Shown one piece after another: positions 12,562-23,130 of a stretch of DNA of 64,000 nt. The position numbers and the translations under genes are program-made. The DNA is from Lumbricus terrestris (lineage: Eukaryota; Annelida; Clitellata; Crassiclitellata; Lumbricidae), in assembly GCA_949752735.1 (NCBI GenBank), contig OX457039.1:45005286-45069285 (forward strand), in the 5' to 3' direction. Every line of letters starts with the position of its first letter. The stretch's first letter is position 1. The notes beneath the pieces are model-generated. The model was given only the letters and a program-made list of their open reading frames with translations, ran no database searches and was not told the origin of the DNA.

Positions 12562-13442
12562 CTGAAATTCAAAAGACTACAATAATAATTAGAATCTACA
12601 CAAACACAATCATGATCACATCATGAACAGATACATTGGCACTAATCTTCTGAGCTGTTGTTCTAGAATATAACTTCCACGGTTGCAACTGAATAAGAAG
12701 AGTGCACGAACAACGTGGCAACATTCCAACAGAATCCTAGAGAACTACAAATGATCAAATTCAAATGTAGAACTTGGAACTGATCCTCAGAAGCAACAAT
12801 TAGACACCATGTAGCATTCATTACCAGCCAGATCAGTCACACAAGATGGCCATTGGTCATAAACACAACCGTTGAATACAACTTTTTCATGCTCGTATCC
12901 AATTCAAGGATGTCAAATAAATCCCAAAACCTTCCATTGAGTTCAAGTGGTTAGTGGAAATTGGATTCAATAATCAATTAAATATACACTTCTACGTAAC
13001 TCCAAGCATTAAAATATTTCCTTTGACAGTAGACAGTTTAAAGCATCCTTGAAGTAGCTCCCTATCGACGATACTATATAAATTTATCGTAATTACACAA
13101 TTTTTCAATTCAGGATTTGAGATATTCCCTGTTTATAATCACAGCCAAGACACTAACAAAAAACTTCACCTAATCTAGTCCAACACTTCTTCGAAAAGCA
13201 CAAAAATGAATTCACTTGACTGTGGGCCAAAACTGGTCATTTTTACTGTACTTCTGTTGCGATGAAGTGTTTATCCTAGTTAAATAATGTTCTAGCAACA
13301 TATTTATAATGTAAATAAATGTTTTGATAAAATGTTAATATAAACTGATGCAACTGATATCAAACATTCATATTAATGCATTAAAATTTTCAAGATAGAA
13401 GATTTTGATGGCAGTCATCCCTTATTTCACACAAGTGCAACT

Positions 13443-13600
13443 CTTCAATATGTTCATTACTTCACCCAAAGTATGCAACATGTTCAGTACTTCACCCTAG
13501 TATGCAACATGTTCAGTACTTCACCCTAGTATGCAATATGTTCAGTATTTCACCATAGTATGCAATAATTTTATATTCAGTACTTCACCCTAGCATGCCT
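13443..13600. repeat. 29 bp minisatellite, about 5 copies
   Basis: Diverged tandem copies of a 29 bp unit containing TTCAGTACTTCACCCTAGTA and TGCAACATG. The best-conserved copies are at about 13475-13535. Copies at both ends are degraded. Confidence 0.85.
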
Positions 13601-13959
13601 ATACAATTATATTTGAGTCCAAGTTACAGAAATTACTGTGCAAGCCATTGTCTGGTTTTATGTGGTACTGAATGGAGTTGAAACATGTTCTATCATCAAA
13701 GCTCAACCGCCAATTTGTAATTGCCCAACTGTCTCCATTTCGTTCATTTCGGAATGTCAAACGCAGACTTAAGATGGCGTCGTTGACAGGGAAATATAGG
13801 ATTAAACGAAGCAACAGTGAACTAAAGATCTTTAGAAGCAGCATCGTTAAGAAGGTCTTTGTCGTCGTTTAATGACTGCTCAGCCTTTCTGCAAACAAAT
13901 GATCACAAATGAACGAACAAGCTGAGACTTGACAGAGGGAGGGGGACCTGAAAATGCAT

Positions 13960-14036
13960 GGCAATCTACCATTCTGTTGGTTGCGGCAATCTACCATTCT
14001 GTTGGTTGTGGCAATCTACCATTCTATTGGTTGCAT
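13960..14036. repeat. 25 bp tandem repeat, 3 copies
   Basis: Three adjacent copies of a 25 bp unit beginning GGCAATCTACCATTCTGTTG. The third carries CTATTGGTT, an inverted CCAAT box, where the others have CTGTTGGTT. Confidence 0.9.
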
Positions 14037-14529
14037 TCAGCACAAGTGTGCAAGAGTCTGATGGCAAATTGAGACTTTTACTAGATATCATGTGGATGCA
14101 TTTCAGGAGCTTAATGATGAATGCCGTATCTTTTAGGTCACCAAAGACTAAGAGAGCTTTAACAGAGGTTTTCATCAGGCATTTCACAAAATTTCAAATA
14201 CAAATGCATGTGTGTGCGTGTGTGGGCGCAAGTGCGTGCAATATTCTATGTCGCCAATTAAAAATTATTCCGTGTATCATATACGGCTAATTAATAATTA
14301 TGCAGCCATATTATATACATGTCTAATTAATAATTATGTAAAACATCATAATTATATAGCCAATAATTATGCAACAATTGTTAGTATTAAATTATTTCCA
14401 TGTCTGTCAGAACAATAGCAAATACGCTGAGCACTATTTTGTTAATTTTAGCCACAGATATTAATAAACTGTCACTTTAGTTTCTATTACCGATGTTATT
14501 AATGCACTGCTAGTGTTGTAAGTGGAAGA

Positions 14530-14590
14530 AGATTATTCATGATGCGGCCAACCCTCGTCACGAGGACGGCTGAGGAAGAAGAAGTGTTGT
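14530..14590 (+). mobile_element. RTE-type retroposon 3' tail
   Basis: GATGCGGCCAACCCTCGTCA, followed by CGAGGACGGCTGAGG and a short GAA repeat, resembles the 3' ends of RTE-type LINEs and their SINEs. The stretch includes the small hairpin CCTCG-TCA-CGAGG. Only the tail is present, about 40 bp downstream of exon 2 of the minus-strand gene and inside its intron. Confidence 0.4.
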
Positions 14591-14627
14591 AATCTACGTT
14601 AAAGCACATGTATTTAAATAAAGCAAC

Positions 14628-14873
14628 CTGTTGGATCATAGAGAACATTTCCCGTTGACGCATAAGCCGTGGGGCCATCCAGCTCAAAGTAGCTATCCTC
14701 CGGACCACGAGGTCCTCGCTGTCCAGAGGATGGTCGCTGGTCCTGCGTCTGCTGCATACAGGTAGAATTGACCAGATGCTTAACAGATGTAGGCATTCTC
14801 CGTGGTGGCACCGCTGGGCCAAGGATTGTCTCAGGGGGCGGAGGTGGAATGGCAGGCATAGGCAGCACAGCAG
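14628..14873 (-). CDS. Ser/Pro-rich protein of unknown function, second coding exon
   Basis: The acceptor TTTGCATTGTTTTCAG precedes CTGCTGTGCTG, and the exon ends at CCAACAG|GTTGCT. The donor is weak apart from its GT. Length is 246 bp, and the exon is phase 1 at both ends, so it could be skipped without shifting frame. It encodes 82 residues. A poly-proline stretch, MPAIPPPPPE, is a possible SH3- or profilin-type ligand. It is followed by GPAVPPRRM and a polar tail with EDSYFELDG. Phase fits the exons on both sides, which is the main evidence for the chain. No family was recognised. Confidence 0.65.
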
Positions 14874-15544
14874 CTGAAAACAATGCAAACAGTGAAAATA
14901 ATAATAACAATGATAATAATAATGATATTTGGCCTCATTTCTAATTTCAGTAGACATAAGAGCAACATAATAAAAATATATGATTAATATAACAATAATA
15001 ATAACAGTAATTGTAATAGTGGGCATGGTAACTGAGTAATCGTAATCTCGAGACTTCTACAGCGCCCACAAAAGCCAAGTCGCGGGAACCAGCTTATTCA
15101 CAGGCGCTCAATCAAAACAAAATCGATAGGCAGCGGATCAAGTCCGGAGAGTCAGGCAGGCAGCTTTGGCAGCTAGTAGCTAGTGTTCAGCTTGTAACAT
15201 AGACAGTAAAGATAAATTTGAGCCTCAGAAATAGCAATTAACAGTAATACAGTTAATAGTGCCACCAGACACTTTCTTACTTTCATCCAACTACCTTCAG
15301 CCCAATCCCAGGAAAACTCAACTGATCTGGTTGGACAATCATTGGGGCAGCTCCAGAACATACACGAGCATAACTTACAGCTTCATTTTCTAAATGCATC
15401 CCCCTTCTCTACTACAGTGCATGACCTAGCAACTGGACGAGGAATTGGTCTTCTCTGAGCATGCAAAGACGATTATATATCGAGCAAGCCATCATCATCA
15501 TCCTCTAAGTCAGATCTCTGCGGACATATGACATTCATTGTCTG

Positions 15545-15800
15545 CCAAAGCCGTCTCTATGCTAATGCATGCATTCATTTGCACAAGCGTGGATTATGGC
15601 AATGCCATTTATGCAGACCTTCGTCTCTCTCAGATTAATCAACTTCAGTCCATTTAAACTCTGCAGCTCAGCTAATTCATGGGATTCCAAGGCATCGTCA
15701 TAATATCATATCTAACCGTATGCATTATGAGCAGCATTAGTGGCCCATGTGAAGGGGCATTGACTTTCAGATCCATATATACTGATGCAAAGCTGCCTGC
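15545..15800 (+). mobile_element. LINE reverse transcriptase C-terminal fragment
   Basis: MHAFICTSVDYGNAIYADL and INQLQSI match the region after the catalytic palm in CR1/L2-like LINEs (HAFI.S.DYCN, LQ..QN). They are followed by a degraded NIISNRMHYEQH..RGIDFQIHIY, which resembles the L.WLPV..RIDFKI segment. Stops and frameshifts mark it as dead. An overlapping minus-strand open frame is a shadow. Confidence 0.6.
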
Positions 15801-15971
15801 TCCATCCAACATTAGACAGCCCAGTGCCATCATTGCCTGGCCACTGGTCATAGACCTCATAATTCTGCAAAACACGGTAACCAAGTTGTTTGTACACTGC
15901 AAAAATTACTGTAACGTGAAAGTTTTGCAGTAACCATCGACTCATTCTCTATTGAAATGCTTAGCTAAAGA

Positions 15972-16056
15972 CCATTGTAGTCATCCTGTACAGTCAAGTC
16001 CATTCTAGTCATCCTGTACAGTCAAGTCCATTCTAGTCATCCTGTACAGTCAAGTC
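15972..16056. repeat. 28 bp tandem repeat, 3 copies
   Basis: Three nearly identical head-to-tail copies of a 28 bp unit containing TAGTCATCCTGTACAGTC. Low divergence suggests a recent expansion. Confidence 0.92.
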
Positions 16057-16468
16057 GGGACCACCTTTGACGAGTTTTCTGGAAGAGGTGTTTCACAAAT
16101 AAGAATAATTACAATTACAGTACAGACCCATTGACAGAGAGTCATTGAGGGACAAGTCAATGGACAAGGTGCATTAACCAGACAGCATGTAAACACAATT
16201 AATGCAGAAATAACCTTTTGTCTAACCAAATCCATTCGTCCACCAGTCTTATCCATCCGACCATTAGTCAGTCCGTCCTAGCTGACCTCCGCTCCATTTG
16301 ACAAAACGTCATTCTCCATCTCACTGTCCACCTTAGTATTCGCCAATCCGTTATTCCATCAGTCCATTCAGCATGGGCGTCCGTAGATATTTTTGCAAGA
16401 GAGACAAAACACAATGGTCAGGGTAGAAATTTTAGCAGGAGCTTGAAAAATGCCGAGCAGGATATTAC

Positions 16469-16496
16469 GAACATGTGTTCTTAAGAACACATGTTC
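16469..16496. repeat. Perfect 28 bp palindrome
   Basis: GAACATGTGTTCTT followed directly by its exact reverse complement, with no spacer. The half contains GAACATGTGTTC, itself close to a nuclear-receptor-style inverted hexamer. It stands just upstream of AT-rich AAT repeats and may be part of a decayed element beginning near CAGCATGGGCGTCCGTAG (16370). Confidence 0.95.
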
Positions 16497-16504
16497 TTTA
16501 AGAA

Positions 16505-16594
16505 TATTATTATTATTAAGAATATATTATTATTAATAATAAAAATAAAATAATAAAAATAAAAATAATAAATAATTTAATAATAATAATAATA
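16505..16594. repeat. AAT/ATTATT-rich microsatellite
   Basis: Imperfect AAT and AAAT units that directly abut the first retrotransposon tail fragment at 16595. Confidence 0.85.
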
Positions 16595-16720
16595 ATTTCT
16601 TTAACGATACGTTTCAACGCGATCGCATTCCGAGGCACTTTCGATGATCAAGACAACGAAGAGTAGGGTCATTCTGGACTAGTTTTTATTTTTTTTTTAA
16701 AGTAATAATAATAATAATAA
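16595..16720 (+). mobile_element. Retrotransposon 3'-terminal fragment, copy 1, with AAT tail
   Basis: About 90 bp nearly identical to the end of the copy beginning at 16721. It includes the last codons (ISLTI, then RFNAIAFRGTF) and the TAG stop at 16664-16666, and differs by an in-frame 3-base deletion. It continues through GGGTCATTCTGGACTAG into T-rich sequence and an AAT microsatellite (about 16702-16720). Its 5' junction also lies in an AAT repeat. Confidence 0.75.
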
Positions 16721-17222
16721 GGAGCCAGCGGGTTTGCTGAGATCTGACGGCAAGAGACCCGACGGCCATACCCTGGTTCCATGGCGGGTAGGCAGATGCC
16801 TAGTCTGGGACGCGACGGTGACCGACACCATGGCCACGTCCTATGTGTCAGACACCTCTCAGACAGTCGGAGCGGCGGCCGAAAGAGCAGCAGCCCGCAA
16901 GCACGAGAAATATCACCAGCTCTCCACAACGCACTACTTTGTCCCCCTTGCCTTTGAGACCATGGGACCGATAAATAGTGAAGGCCATGTCTTTCTATCT
17001 GACCTAGGACAAAAACTCAGCATGGTTACGGGGGACCCAAGAGAGACCTCTTTCCTCTACCAACGTATTTCTTTAACGATACAACGTTTTAACGCGATCG
17101 CATTCCGAGGCACTTTCTATGATCAAGACAACGAAGAGTAGGGTCATTCTGGACTAGTTTTTACCATTAGTTAGTAATGAAGTCCCTGAAGGATCCTAAA
17201 TACCTCGGGGCAAAAAAAAAAA

Positions 17223-17289
<67 letters not shown>

Positions 17290-17290
17290 G
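16721..17290 (+). mobile_element. Retrotransposon C-terminal endonuclease-like domain, copy 2
   Basis: An open frame runs from 16722 (EPAGLLRSDGKRPDGHTL) to TAG at 17141, 139 residues. Visible motifs are GKRPDG, CLVWDATVTDT, a helix with AAERAAARKHEKYHQL, and a C-terminal FLYQRISLTIQRFNA..FRGTF. The PD...WDxT...KxxKY order is what I would expect of a PD-(D/E)XK restriction-like endonuclease fold in the C-terminus of some non-LTR-type retroelement polyproteins. That family assignment is inference. Reverse transcriptase is missing: the frame starts exactly where an AAT microsatellite ends. The 3' untranslated region runs to about 17205 and ends in an A-run and a long TAA array (to 17288). The frame has no stops, so this copy is young or conserved. 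Confidence 0.7.
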
Positions 17291-17794
17291 TATTAAAGCC
17301 AGTCATAAATAATAACCAAAATGATTACACCTCCAAACAGCCAGGAAATGAGTCATGTAAGAGGGGTAGCACAGTACCATTTTCAGGTGCAGCTGGTCCA
17401 ATATACAACACAGCGGCATCTTCCGCTAACCCCCATCTGTCAGGAAATTATTAATTAGCAGAGCTACATAAAGCAACACATAACACCCGCTGAATATATG
17501 GCATACAGTCTGCTGTGATAAAATGTGGTGTGATACAAGGAAATCTAAGACAGTTCTATCTTAGGGAAGCTGGCAGGCACGTGAGCAGGCACGTAACCAT
17601 GCACTGCACAGTTGCACACAATCAGGCAAGTAAGCGTATACAGGCAGGCAGGAATGGAGGTAGGTGCACAGACAGGCAAGCATATTTTCAAAGGAACCAA
17701 ACAGATGATGGCATCAACTGCACACGTAAACATTAAGGGGATAATCAACATAATATGAGGAATGAAAATTATGACAGGAAAGCACAAGTATTTG

Positions 17795-18305
17795 GTCCTT
17801 TCATGCCCGTCATCACCATTTAGTGATCCCCTTCATCACCATTTAGTCCTTTCATCCACGTCATCACCATTTAGTCCTTTCATCCATGTCATCACCAATT
17901 AGTCCTGTCATTACCATCATCACCATTTAGTCCATTCATTCGCATCATCACCATTTAGTCCTTTCATTCCAGTCATCAACATTTAATCGTTTCATTTCTG
18001 TTATCACCATTCAGTCCTTTCAATCCCATCATCATTAGTCCTGTCATTACTGTAATTACCATTTAGTCCTTTTATTCCCATCATCACCATTTTGTCCTTT
18101 CATTCCCGCCATCACCATTTAGTCCTTTCATTCCCGTCATCACCATATAGTCCTTTCATTCCCGCCATCACCATTTAGTCCTTTCATTCCCATCATCACC
18201 ATATAGTCCTTTCATTCCCATCATCACCATTTAGTCCTTTCATTCCCATCATCACCATTTAGTCCTTTCATTCCCATCATCACCATCTACTCATTTCATT
18301 CCCAT
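17795..18305. repeat. 28 bp minisatellite, about 18 copies
   Basis: Tandem copies of a 28 bp unit containing CATCACCATTTAGTCCTTTC and ATTCCCAT. The copies at the right end are most alike, and those at the left carry substitutions and small deletions. No coding function. Confidence 0.93.
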
Positions 18306-18487
18306 CCTCTGTCTTCCCCCCCTTCACAGTCCACTACTTCATAAAGCGGCTTGATGCAATTTCACAGCTAACCATCAAACAAATATTTTGAGAGAACATG
18401 GATAGAATCAGCCTGGGTAGGTCCACAAAGAGAAATGAACATCCCATGAGCATTTGAGGAAACAGTTCAATGGGCACCAGGAGAGAC

Positions 18488-18590
18488 AGACAGACAGAGA
18501 CAGACAGAGACAGAGAGAGCCAGCCAAAGAAGACAGACAGTGACAGAGAGAAGAGAGACAGACAGAGAGAGACAGACAGAGAATGAGAGC
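18488..18590. repeat. GACAGA/GAGA purine-rich repeat
   Basis: Interrupted GACA and GAGA units. The Ser/Leu/Cys-rich minus-strand open frame across it comes from the repeat. Confidence 0.85.
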
Positions 18591-19538
18591 GACTACAGGG
18601 ATAAAAGTGAACAAATTATTCTGCAACAGGATGAATAACGAAATGAGTAAAAACACAGGATGTCATCAAACGCATCTGGGAGAGTGGTGCTGTGTGAAAC
18701 GCGTAATATCGCTAATCAGAGGTGCCATTACTGAGTAGGATCGATCGATAGCTACCAGAATAGCATCTAATGAGACAGTAGCCTCCGAAAAAATTGCACT
18801 TTGCTGTTCTCCGACAATAATAAACACATAGTCAATTGGCCGAACCAGTCATTTGTGCCGACTTGCAATGGTTTTGCACTTGCCCTAGGACTAGCGCTGT
18901 GAAGGAACAGGCACATGGATAATCACAACACTTGTGGTAAGGGGTATCATTAGTGTCAGTGTTTGGATTTGACTTATGTCAGCATAGAACATCAATTGTT
19001 TCAAGAGATGTTGATGATTCTTGCCCGGTCTCAACCGTCTCATGTTGCTAAGCTAATGTATCGCTAGGGTCTGTAGATATGGCTTCTTGTTTTTCAGTGG
19101 AACAATTGGAATGCAAAAGCCAGACAAGGAGAAGCAATCTAATCTTGAAAAGAACAAGCTTACCTTTCACCACTAAGAAAATCTAAGAGAAATCGATAAC
19201 CTAACAAACCTACGTCACAAAGGTGTACAGCATACTATGACTATGCAATTGCAATACACAGGAAACTTCATGGAATCATGGTAGGATTGTTCGGTTTGTA
19301 AAACATCTACACAGGAGACAAATTTAATTGCAATCAGAATTTGTATACTGCCAAGAAACTGTTCCATCATAAATTAAGTTTACTGGTGTACAAAAGTTCA
19401 TGAACAAACAAACACTCTTCAGATAAATAAAGAGTCACTGATGGCAGGATTTCACATGCAACACTCAATTCATCTGGCAGGACAGTTTGCTAAGACTTAC
19501 CTAGCCATTCTTGCCTGTGAGTTCCTGCAGTTTGCTTT

Positions 19539-20010
19539 TTGTACCTCTTTCACGATCTTGGCGTCATACTAATTGAGGAGTTTCCCTTTGCGCAGCAAAT
19601 TCCCCAGCTCTGCTATGACTGCTACTATCAGATGTGTCAGCTCAGAGTTGTCTCTCACTCTCGTATCTCTAAAGTTACCACTATTTCTATCCATTCCTTT
19701 GTTGTCACACTCCAGGACTACTGCAGTGCTCTCTACACTAATATCCCGGCTGGGCAGTTGAGGTGCTTGAGCTGGTTCTGCGCACGGCTGCACGGATTAT
19801 TGGTCATGTCAATGATTATATGCGGGATGTCCTGCTTTGGTTTCCTATCCCCATGGCTTAAAGTGTGGCTGGACGGTTATGCCTAGGGTTTACTCAGATG
19901 TGTTTTGTCGCAGCCTTAAAACCATCATTTTCAGCTGGGGATTGACCCGGGAGCGTTCCTGAGTAGTAACTTTGAAAGGATGCTATACAAATCTCCATAA
20001 TGAATGAATC
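19539..20010 (+). mobile_element. CR1/L2-like LINE 3' fragment
   Basis: The frame opens with LGVILIEEFPFAQQIPQLC and continues with CYYQMCQLRVVS, then HSFVVTLQDYCSALYTNIPA. These fit the LGV.LD..L.F..HI, CY..LR.LR and HAFV.SRLDYCN.LY.GLP blocks of LINE reverse transcriptase C-termini. A second frame continues with LRTAARIIGHVNDYMRDVLLW. The 3' end has GGGAGCGTTCCTGAGTAGTA, then a CTTTGAAAGGATGCTATAC-type terminus and a GAATGAATC tail. The same terminus is seen at 46.2, 52.85 and 53.2 kb. Frameshifts show it is inactive. Confidence 0.8.
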
Positions 20011-21073
20011 AACAAATTTAGAGAACAACCGATTCCTATAATTTATAGAGCTGATAGTTCAAGGAAACGTTGCAAGTCTGTATACATAATTCAATTTAGA
20101 TCAATAGAAAACAATTTAATTAATCTAAAGCATGCAAATGAGAAACAAAAGCAAACAATGCCTAATGAAAGACAATGACACAAGTTGGAGAATAATAATA
20201 ATAGGATATTATTACAGTAAAACCGTTGTAATCATGAAACAATGAAACTAATAATTCCTGATTCTTCAGACATATTTTCAGTGCCAACGGATTTATAAAA
20301 TGTACTGCAGGAAATCAAAAAATAATAATCATTTGAAGCAATATAAAGGAAGGACAAAAACATGCAGCAAAACAATTGTCACTGAATAAATCGACTACGA
20401 TAATAATGTACAGAATCCATCTATTTCTAAACTCAGATTCAAAATGTTGATCAAATCCACACAATGTTGAGCAACCTGACTTTCAAAAATCCTTTCAATA
20501 TGACATTGTGTAAAATGTACAAGTTTAGGCTATCCATTCCGTAGCTGAATTGTTTTATTTACCCAGATGTGACTCTAACAGTTTTCCTCTTACTTGACAA
20601 TGACATTGATTGGTCTCACATGTTTTAACAAAATCAAAGGTTAGAACAGGGGGAAAAAAAAGATTATGAGACAATAAGAAAAAAATAAGAAAAATAAGAA
20701 CGAGACAATTTATGTATGCTTGATAAAAAAAATTAGAGTATGTTCGTGCATCATATTCAAGGTAAAAAAGCAAAACATTCCAGGTGAAATGTGATCCATC
20801 ACACGACAGAATGCGACCCTCTGTAGACTACAATTCAGCGAAAAGGCTGCGGCTTTCAAAGGCAGTCAATTGCCATGCAAAAGACATTTCATCAAAGACG
20901 TGCATTTCGTAACATTGTAGCTCGTGTTCGCTCGCAGCATATCATGTGGTCGACTTGTGTGCAATCATCAATCGAAAATGCAAAGCCACCATTGCTACAA
21001 TGTTTGATCCCAGCCCTGACTTCAACCTACATCCAGTCCATGGTAATGCCAAAAGAATCATTCTTCCACTAAA

Positions 21074-21075
<2 letters not shown>

Positions 21076-21153
<78 letters not shown>

Positions 21154-21155
21154 TC
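21076..21155. repeat. (CT)n dinucleotide microsatellite
   Basis: About 37 uninterrupted CT units followed by CCCTCTC. Both strands give open but meaningless frames. Confidence 0.97.
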
Positions 21156-21493
21156 ACCTTGAATCGCCTGCGACACTCTGAATCACTCGACATCCTTCCT
21201 TCGCTTTCGTCTCCCTTTCAATCAATCCCTTACAGAACAATTTCTGAGTTCCATCTTTGGTGCTCGACTTCGATGATCTGATTCAATCAAGCGTGCACGA
21301 CTAATGTCGTTGATCCGAGAGAATGGGAGAAAGTATGATGCGATAAAAGACAGTCGATCAGACAAGCATTCATAATTTCATATATGATGGGGAGAGACAG
21401 TCGACCAGCGCCAAAAGCAAACGAATAAAAATGCTTATGAAATCGAGTTGAATACCAGAACATAATAACAGCTTATATAGCAAATAGGTAAAG

Positions 21494-21551
21494 GATTAAG
21501 GTAGTTCGATGAATAGTTTTGCGATTAAGGTAGTCCAATGAATAGTTTTGC
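21494..21551. repeat. 29 bp tandem duplication
   Basis: Two adjacent copies of a 29 bp unit beginning GATTAAGGTAGT, differing at two positions. Confidence 0.9.
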
Positions 21552-22017
21552 ATATTAAAACTTTTGGGGGGGGGAAATGGAGAGGATTAAAAGTCTATGC
21601 TCAGCTTGCAGCCAGAAAACCCTGGCAAGCCAAGAACACAATGATCTGAAATGGAATGTACAGGAGGTGAGGGATGGCTGGATATGCAATATGCATGGAC
21701 AAAGCCCATAAGTTACTTGGCCTCTGGTCGGATAATGAGCACAATACTTTGAGATTACTATACTCTGATAACAACCGGCACAGTGGCTCTTTCAGATTGG
21801 CAAGCTTGTCGTCCAAAACTCCCATTATCTTTTACATTTTGCATCAATCCATATATAATCCAACATACCATTCACGTTGTCTAACTCTTTTGCATAGACG
21901 TCATCAGTTTATCATGCATTTCTACACTAGAACACTGTTCATTAATATGGTCAACAAGACTTAACCATCAAATATCTTAAACTAATAAAAAAAATATGTA
22001 TAAAATTGTTGTCTTAC

Positions 22018-22597
22018 CAGAATCCATTTTTATCCGTGAATAAATGTTTTCCCCAAATCTTGACGTGCCATCAACACTTGTCGCATGATCGACCAAATGT
22101 GGCGGCACCATTCCATCCTGATCCGACTCTGAGTCGCACGACTCTGACGGACTTCTCACCCAGCTGGGGCTCGAAACGTCAACTGGACTCGAAGTTGAGT
22201 TCCTGCGCTGGAGACCAAACTCTGACGATCTCTGCGCTAATGCGATACGATTCTCAACCGCCTCGTCTTCAGAGCCGCTCAGGTAGCTGTAGAGGCGATT
22301 GTGAAGTGACCCGTTTGACATTTCTGACGTCAGATTCTGGCTACCTCCAATGCCGGGTGGAGCAAAATGTGGATTGCTTGTGGCCAGGGCAGCAGCATTT
22401 CCAACGTTTCTTGAAGTCCATCTCTCGCCACCACCAGATGCCTTCCTCCTGGCATTGGAATTTGCAACTCGGTCCTTCGCTTTTCCACCTTCGTCGGAAG
22501 AACTGCTGTAGCGCCGGTCAGGAGTTGCGCCTCGCCGGACATGATGACGTCGTTCGGAGGCAGCCTCAACCGCTGGAGCTCTCCGGTGGTAATCCAT
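22018..22597 (-). CDS. Ser-rich protein of unknown function, first coding exon
   Basis: The frame starts at ATG 22597 in strong Kozak context (A at -3, G at +4), six codons after an in-frame TAG, and ends at a strong donor, TTCTG|GTAAGA. It encodes 193 residues plus one base and continues in phase into the exon ending at 14873. The sequence is polar and probably disordered. It has a basic N-terminus (YHRRAP, RRHHVRRG); SSSSDE at 31-36; two basophilic-kinase-like sites (RRKAS near 50, RRNS near 131); acidic SGSEDE at 107-112; and SESCDSESDQDG at 151-162. This pattern suits a phosphorylated scaffold or regulatory protein, but no family was recognised. The exon is much more CpG-rich than its surroundings. 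The antisense 207-codon open frame is a shadow. Confidence 0.7.
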
Positions 22598-23130
22598 CCT
22601 CTCCAGCAGCTCCTACCAGGGACGATTAGCAGGCGTAATTGTTTTCCGCCCAGCACCGTCACCTAGAAGACAGCGGTGTTGCGGCGTCATAGTTCATTGT
22701 AACGCGGTCGGCTACAAATACCAGTGAAACAGTAATGGATTAATCAATAGATGGACCGGCAGCATAACACCACGCATGCGCGCTGCTTCCTCATTTAGCC
22801 AAGACACGCTGCTTCTACATTTAGCCGTGAAACACTGTTTCACCCATTTAGGCGCCGTCCGTGCCACCACGCTGTTGCATCGTTTTGGGCGGGCGAGCGC
22901 TTATTATATGTCGACTGACAAGGGAGGACCAATGGACAGACCACTGCCGCCACCACCACCACCGGAATGGTCTAATTATATTATGCCACGCCACAAGCAA
23001 ATGCCGCAAATTACACGGACATGTAAACAGCCGCTGTGTTGTTGCCGTCACTGGCGTGCGTGTGCCTCGCCGGAATTCGGAGGGACACAATTTAATCGGA
23101 TGCATCGTGTGTTCATTGAATGGCGAGGCA
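22598..23130 (-). promoter_or_regulatory. CpG-rich 5' region of the minus-strand gene
   Basis: CpG dinucleotides are frequent from exon 1 through about 23110 and become rare beyond. The position directly upstream of the start codon suggests a promoter and 5' untranslated region. Several open frames on both strands reflect composition. A divergent plus-strand transcript cannot be excluded, but I found no supporting exon. Confidence 0.45.

Larger units (their letters stand above)
12562..14627 (-). other. Intron 2 of the minus-strand gene
   Basis: About 2.07 kb between the second and third recognised exons. It contains two minisatellites and a retroposon tail, listed separately. A plus-strand ATG at 13773 in an AAGATGGCGTC context opens a frame of about 32 codons, but it is not supported as a gene. 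Confidence 0.55.
14874..22017 (-). other. Intron 1 of the minus-strand gene
   Basis: About 7.1 kb between GTAAGAC at the exon 1 donor and the exon 2 acceptor. It holds LINE fragments on the opposite strand (15.5 and 19.5 kb), a duplicated retrotransposon 3' end (16.6-17.3 kb), five tandem-repeat arrays and a 28 bp palindrome. No additional exon was recognised, though a short one could be missed. Confidence 0.55.

Noticed and set aside
13773..13872. Plus-strand ATG in AAGATGGCGTC context with MASLTGKYRIKRSN, faintly like the N-terminus of fatty-acid-binding proteins
   Set aside because: Only the first residues resemble the family, the frame stops after 32 codons, no second exon was found, and it lies antisense in an intron.
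17795..18305. Spaced repeats resembling a CRISPR array
   Set aside because: The 28 bp units are directly adjacent with no unique spacers, and the sequence is eukaryotic. It is a minisatellite.
22006..22629. 207-codon plus-strand open frame
   Set aside because: It is antisense to exon 1 of the minus-strand gene. The minus strand has the Kozak start, the strong donor and phase agreement with later exons.
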